Positions 11,913 through 14,298 of a stretch of DNA of 14,298 bases are shown here, piece after piece (within the stretch, counting starts at the first letter, position 1; every line of letters starts with the position of its first letter). The position numbers and the translations under genes are program-made. The stretch is from an uncultured Collinsella sp. (GTDB taxonomy: Bacteria > Actinomycetota > Coriobacteriia > Coriobacteriales > Coriobacteriaceae), in contig CABUSL010000042.1 in the NCBI GenBank assembly GCA_902494295.1, positions 1 through 14,298 on the forward strand, given 5' to 3'. The notes under the pieces were generated by a model that searched no databases, was not told the origin of the DNA, and saw only the letters and a list, made by a program, of their open reading frames with translations.

Positions 11913-13892
11913 TTAGTCAATTGGATTGAGCACGTCGATCTGTGCGAGCCACAGACGTGAGCTGGCGTCACTCGGCATACGCCAATCGCCACGCGGGCTG
12001 AGCGTCACCGAGCCCACCTTGGGACCATCGGGCAGACAGCTGCGCTTAAACTGCTGGGCAAAGAAGCGACGATAGAACGTACGCAGCCACGTGTAGACGG
12101 TCTTGGCGTCGTAGACGCCCTCGAAGCTCTTGAGCGCCATGCGGTAGATCTTGCCCGGCTCAAAGCCAAAACGCAGCAGGTAGTAGAGGAAGTAGTCGTG
12201 CAACTCATACGGGCCCACCAAATCCTCAGTCTTCTGCGCAATCTCGCCGTCGCCCGTGGGCGGCAGAAGCTCGGGGGACACCGGCGTGTCGAGGATATCG
12301 AGCAAAACCTCGGCAATGCGCCCGCCAAAGACATCGGCCGCATAGCGCACCAGATGGCGCACAAGCGTCTTGGGCACGCTCGCGTTGACGGCGTACATGC
12401 TCATGTGGTCACCGTTGTACGTAGCCCAGCCGAGCGCCAGCTCCGACAGGTCGCCCGTGCCGATGACAAAACCGCCAGCCTGGTTGGCCAGATCCATCAG
12501 AATCTGCGTACGCTCGCGCGCCTGGCTGTTCTCGTAGGTCACGTCCTGCACGGTCGGATCGTGCTCAATGTCCTTGAAGTGCTGCTCCACGGCCGCGTGG
12601 ATCGAAACCTCACGGAAACTCACGCCCAGGTCGCGAGCGAGCGACTCGGCATTCGACTTGGTGCGATGCGTCGTACCGAAGCCAGGCATGGACACGGCTG
12701 TGATACCAGTGCGCGGCAGCCCCAGTGCATCGAAGGCACGCACGGTTACAAGCAGTGCCAGCGTGGAGTCCAGGCCGCCCGAAAGACCGATGACTGCAGC
12801 CTTGGTACCCGTATGGGCAAGGCGGGTCTTGAGGCCGGCGGTCTGCAGGTCGAGGATGGTCTCGCAACGCTCGGCCAGGTCGCCATGGTCGGCCGGCACA
12901 AAGGGCGCACGCGGGAAAACGCGGTCGACATCGCAGGCATCGCGCAGGACGGGAGCCTCGGAGAGCGTGCCCTCAAAAGAGAACTCAACGGTCGTGGCCT
13001 CCGGCGCATCGTCCGCGCGCGTCCACGTCGTCGAGCGACGGCGCTCGGCAACCAGACGGTCAAGATCGACATCGGCCACCGCCATCTCGCAGGTGAGGAG
13101 CTTCGTGGCGGCGAGCTTAGATCCGTTTTCGTAGACGAGGTTCTCGCCCGCAAAGACCATGTCGGTCGTGGACTCGCCCTCGCTCGCATCCGCGTAGGCA
13201 TAGGCGCAGTACAGGCGCGCGCTTTGATTAGAGATAAGGCTGCGGCGGTAATCTGCCTTACCGATGATCTCGTCGGAAGCGGAGGGGTTGAGAATCACCG
13301 TCGCACCGGCAAGCGCCATCTCGGTCGAGGGCGGCGCAGGTACCCACAGGTCCTCACAGACCTCGACGCCCAGCACCAAATCCTCGGCACCATCATCACA
13401 GCAGCGGTAGACAAGCCCCGAACCCAGCGGAACCGGACCCTGACCGGCAAACTCGACCCACACAGGATCTGCGGGCGCCGGAGCAAACCAGCGGCGCTCG
13501 TAGAACTCGCCATAGTTGGGCAGATACTTCTTGGCCGTAAGACCCAAAAGCTCGCCCGCGCAGCACACGGCGGCGCAGTTGTAGATATTCTCGGCAACTG
13601 CAACGGGAAGACCGATGGTAAAGACAATCGGCAGCTCACGAGTCTCATCGAGGATATGCACCAAAGCAGCCTCGCAGGCATGCAGTAATGTGCGGTTATG
13701 GAACAGATCGGCCGCGGTATAGCCGCACAAGTTGAGCTCGGGCAGCACCAGAGCACGAACGCCGCGCTCGACAGCCGCGCGAACAGCCGCTAACGCAACC
13801 TCGGCATTGCCCTCGACATCGGCCACGCGAATCTGCGGCGACGCCGCCGCCACACGCAAAAAGCCATCAGACTGAGAAAGGTGAAGATTCAT
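11913..13892 (-). CDS. nadE: Glutamine-dependent NAD+ synthase
   Basis: 659 residues, typical of the two-domain form. It amidates nicotinate adenine dinucleotide to NAD+ with ATP, using ammonia from glutamine. Residues 1-270 are a nitrilase-type glutaminase: catalytic Glu52 in LVLPELNLCGYTA, the lysine at 121/122 in AKKYLPNYGEFYERRWF, and nucleophile Cys179 in GVEVCEDLWVP. The synthetase domain has the PP-loop VIGLSGGLDSTLALLV (368-383), GTGDLSELALGWATYNGDHMS further on, and the family's C-terminal block FFAQQFKRSCLPDGPKVGS. I chose ATG 13892 because GGGAG lies seven bases upstream; ATG 13919 in frame has no such site. TACAAT (13941-13946 complement) is a likely -10, with a weak -35. It is followed by its own terminator and is divergent from the gene starting at 14096. 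Confidence 0.96.
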   Translation of the reverse strand: MNLHLSQSDGFLRVAAASPQIRVADVEGNAEVALAAVRAAVERGVRALVLPELNLCGYTAADLFHNRTLLHACEAALVHILDETRELPIVFTIGLPVAVAENIYNCAAVCCAGELLGLTAKKYLPNYGEFYERRWFAPAPADPVWVEFAGQGPVPLGSGLVYRCCDDGAEDLVLGVEVCEDLWVPAPPSTEMALAGATVILNPSASDEIIGKADYRRSLISNQSARLYCAYAYADASEGESTTDMVFAGENLVYENGSKLAATKLLTCEMAVADVDLDRLVAERRRSTTWTRADDAPEATTVEFSFEGTLSEAPVLRDACDVDRVFPRAPFVPADHGDLAERCETILDLQTAGLKTRLAHTGTKAAVIGLSGGLDSTLALLVTVRAFDALGLPRTGITAVSMPGFGTTHRTKSNAESLARDLGVSFREVSIHAAVEQHFKDIEHDPTVQDVTYENSQARERTQILMDLANQAGGFVIGTGDLSELALGWATYNGDHMSMYAVNASVPKTLVRHLVRYAADVFGGRIAEVLLDILDTPVSPELLPPTGDGEIAQKTEDLVGPYELHDYFLYYLLRFGFEPGKIYRMALKSFEGVYDAKTVYTWLRTFYRRFFAQQFKRSCLPDGPKVGSVTLSPRGDWRMPSDASSRLWLAQIDVLNPID

Positions 13893-13940
13893 AAGAATGC
13901 TCCCGTGCGTAGACGCCATTCACAACAATTAGCAAGCCCT

Positions 13941-13986
13941 ATTGTAGTTCAACCGCCGGGTGTAACCGCATCCCACCAACTTGGTG
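13941..13986 (-). promoter_or_regulatory. Probable nadE promoter region with an upstream palindrome
   Basis: TACAAT (13941-13946 complement) is a good -10 for nadE, giving a start near 13934; the -35 is poor. About 28 bases further upstream the 13-base palindrome CACCAA-C-TTGGTG (13974-13986) is perfect and could be an operator for nadE, for the divergent gene, or for both. Confidence 0.4.
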
Positions 13987-14095
13987 AGCTATTGATGAGT
14001 TGATGGTATCTGTTAAACGTCACGCCCGATTCACATCTGGTGGGTACCCTGAGGTCTACACGAAACGAAGCAGATTTACACCGGGAGGACCCCGT

Positions 14096-14298
14096 ATGAC
14101 AACCAAGTACACCGACGCGCCGCGCACACGTGTCATGACGCCGGCATCGCTCAACAACGGCGTTCACGAAAACCATTCCATCGGGCAGACCATGGCCATC
14201 GCGCCCAAAAAGGGCCTGTTCGACGACATTTCCATTCCCCAGATCATCGCCGGCGCCGCAGCTGCCGCCACGAGCGTCGCGCTTGCCTCCAAGATTGG
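14096..14298 (+). CDS. Unrecognised protein, N-terminal 67 residues (runs off the right edge)
   Basis: ATG 14096 follows GGGAGGA by about seven bases, a strong ribosome binding site. 67 codons remain open to the window's end. The N-terminus is polar and disordered-looking (MTTKYTDAPRTRVMTPASLN, then NGVHENHSIGQTMAIAP). It then gives KKGLFDDISIPQIIAG and an Ala-rich hydrophobic run (AAAAATSVALASKIG, about 53-67) that looks like the start of a membrane helix. No signal peptidase site is visible. The layout suggests a membrane-anchored protein with a cytoplasmic tail, but the family is not recognised. Codon use is like the neighbouring GC-rich genes. Confidence 0.75.
   Translation, partial: MTTKYTDAPRTRVMTPASLNNGVHENHSIGQTMAIAPKKGLFDDISIPQIIAGAAAAATSVALASKI

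Noticed and set aside
12198..13688. 496-codon plus-strand open frame opposite nadE
   Set aside because: Shadow of a clear NAD synthase; composition is Arg/His/Gly-rich and no domain is seen.

Overview
The window is a GC-rich bacterial chromosome segment. Its gene content and protein sequences suit an anaerobic actinobacterium of the Coriobacteriia, Collinsella-like: the acetylase route to diaminopimelate, L-lactate dehydrogenase, a two-domain glutamine-dependent NAD synthase and a DUF2974 lipase-like protein. This placement is an inference from protein resemblance, not from a database search. The first ~380 bases are AT-rich and look foreign. They carry the start of a small Firmicutes-like gene with a perfect Shine-Dalgarno sequence, and they abut a decayed GC-rich gene relic (384-569).

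Left part, minus strand: a HigA/XRE-type antidote-like regulator with a strong promoter whose spacer is a perfect palindrome. Just downstream of it, and touching or nearly touching its stop codon, is a 107-residue membrane protein of unknown function. No HigB toxin is visible. Next comes an M20 amidohydrolase (1489-2676), transcribed divergently from the main operon.

Centre, plus strand (2787-6890): a lysine biosynthesis operon led by a lysine riboswitch. The order is lysA, dapA, dapB, dapH. lysA and dapA share one uninterrupted reading frame of 769 codons. A good ribosome binding site and ATG at the dapA start lie inside that frame, so the product may be a LysA-DapA fusion, a separate DapA, or both. 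DapA and DapB make tetrahydrodipicolinate, DapH acetylates it, and LysA decarboxylates meso-DAP to lysine. The divergent M20 enzyme and the class I aminotransferase at 10631-11794 are candidates for the deacetylase and transaminase steps. DapF and the aspartate kinase/semialdehyde steps are not in the window.

Between the convergent dapH and the nucleoid protein gene lies a 246-base spacer. It holds a 14-bp perfect hairpin, a ~98-nt nested imperfect palindrome and a terminator.

Right part, mostly minus strand: a YejK/NdpA-family nucleoid-associated protein, a DUF2974 lipase-like protein flanked by copies of an 18-bp repeat, L-lactate dehydrogenase, a DapL-like aminotransferase, and glutamine-dependent NAD synthase. 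The start of an unrecognised plus-strand gene runs off the right edge. Several hairpins sit very close upstream of the next gene on this strand, so gene borders there may double as leader regulation. No rRNA, tRNA, CRISPR array or complete insertion sequence was recognised.
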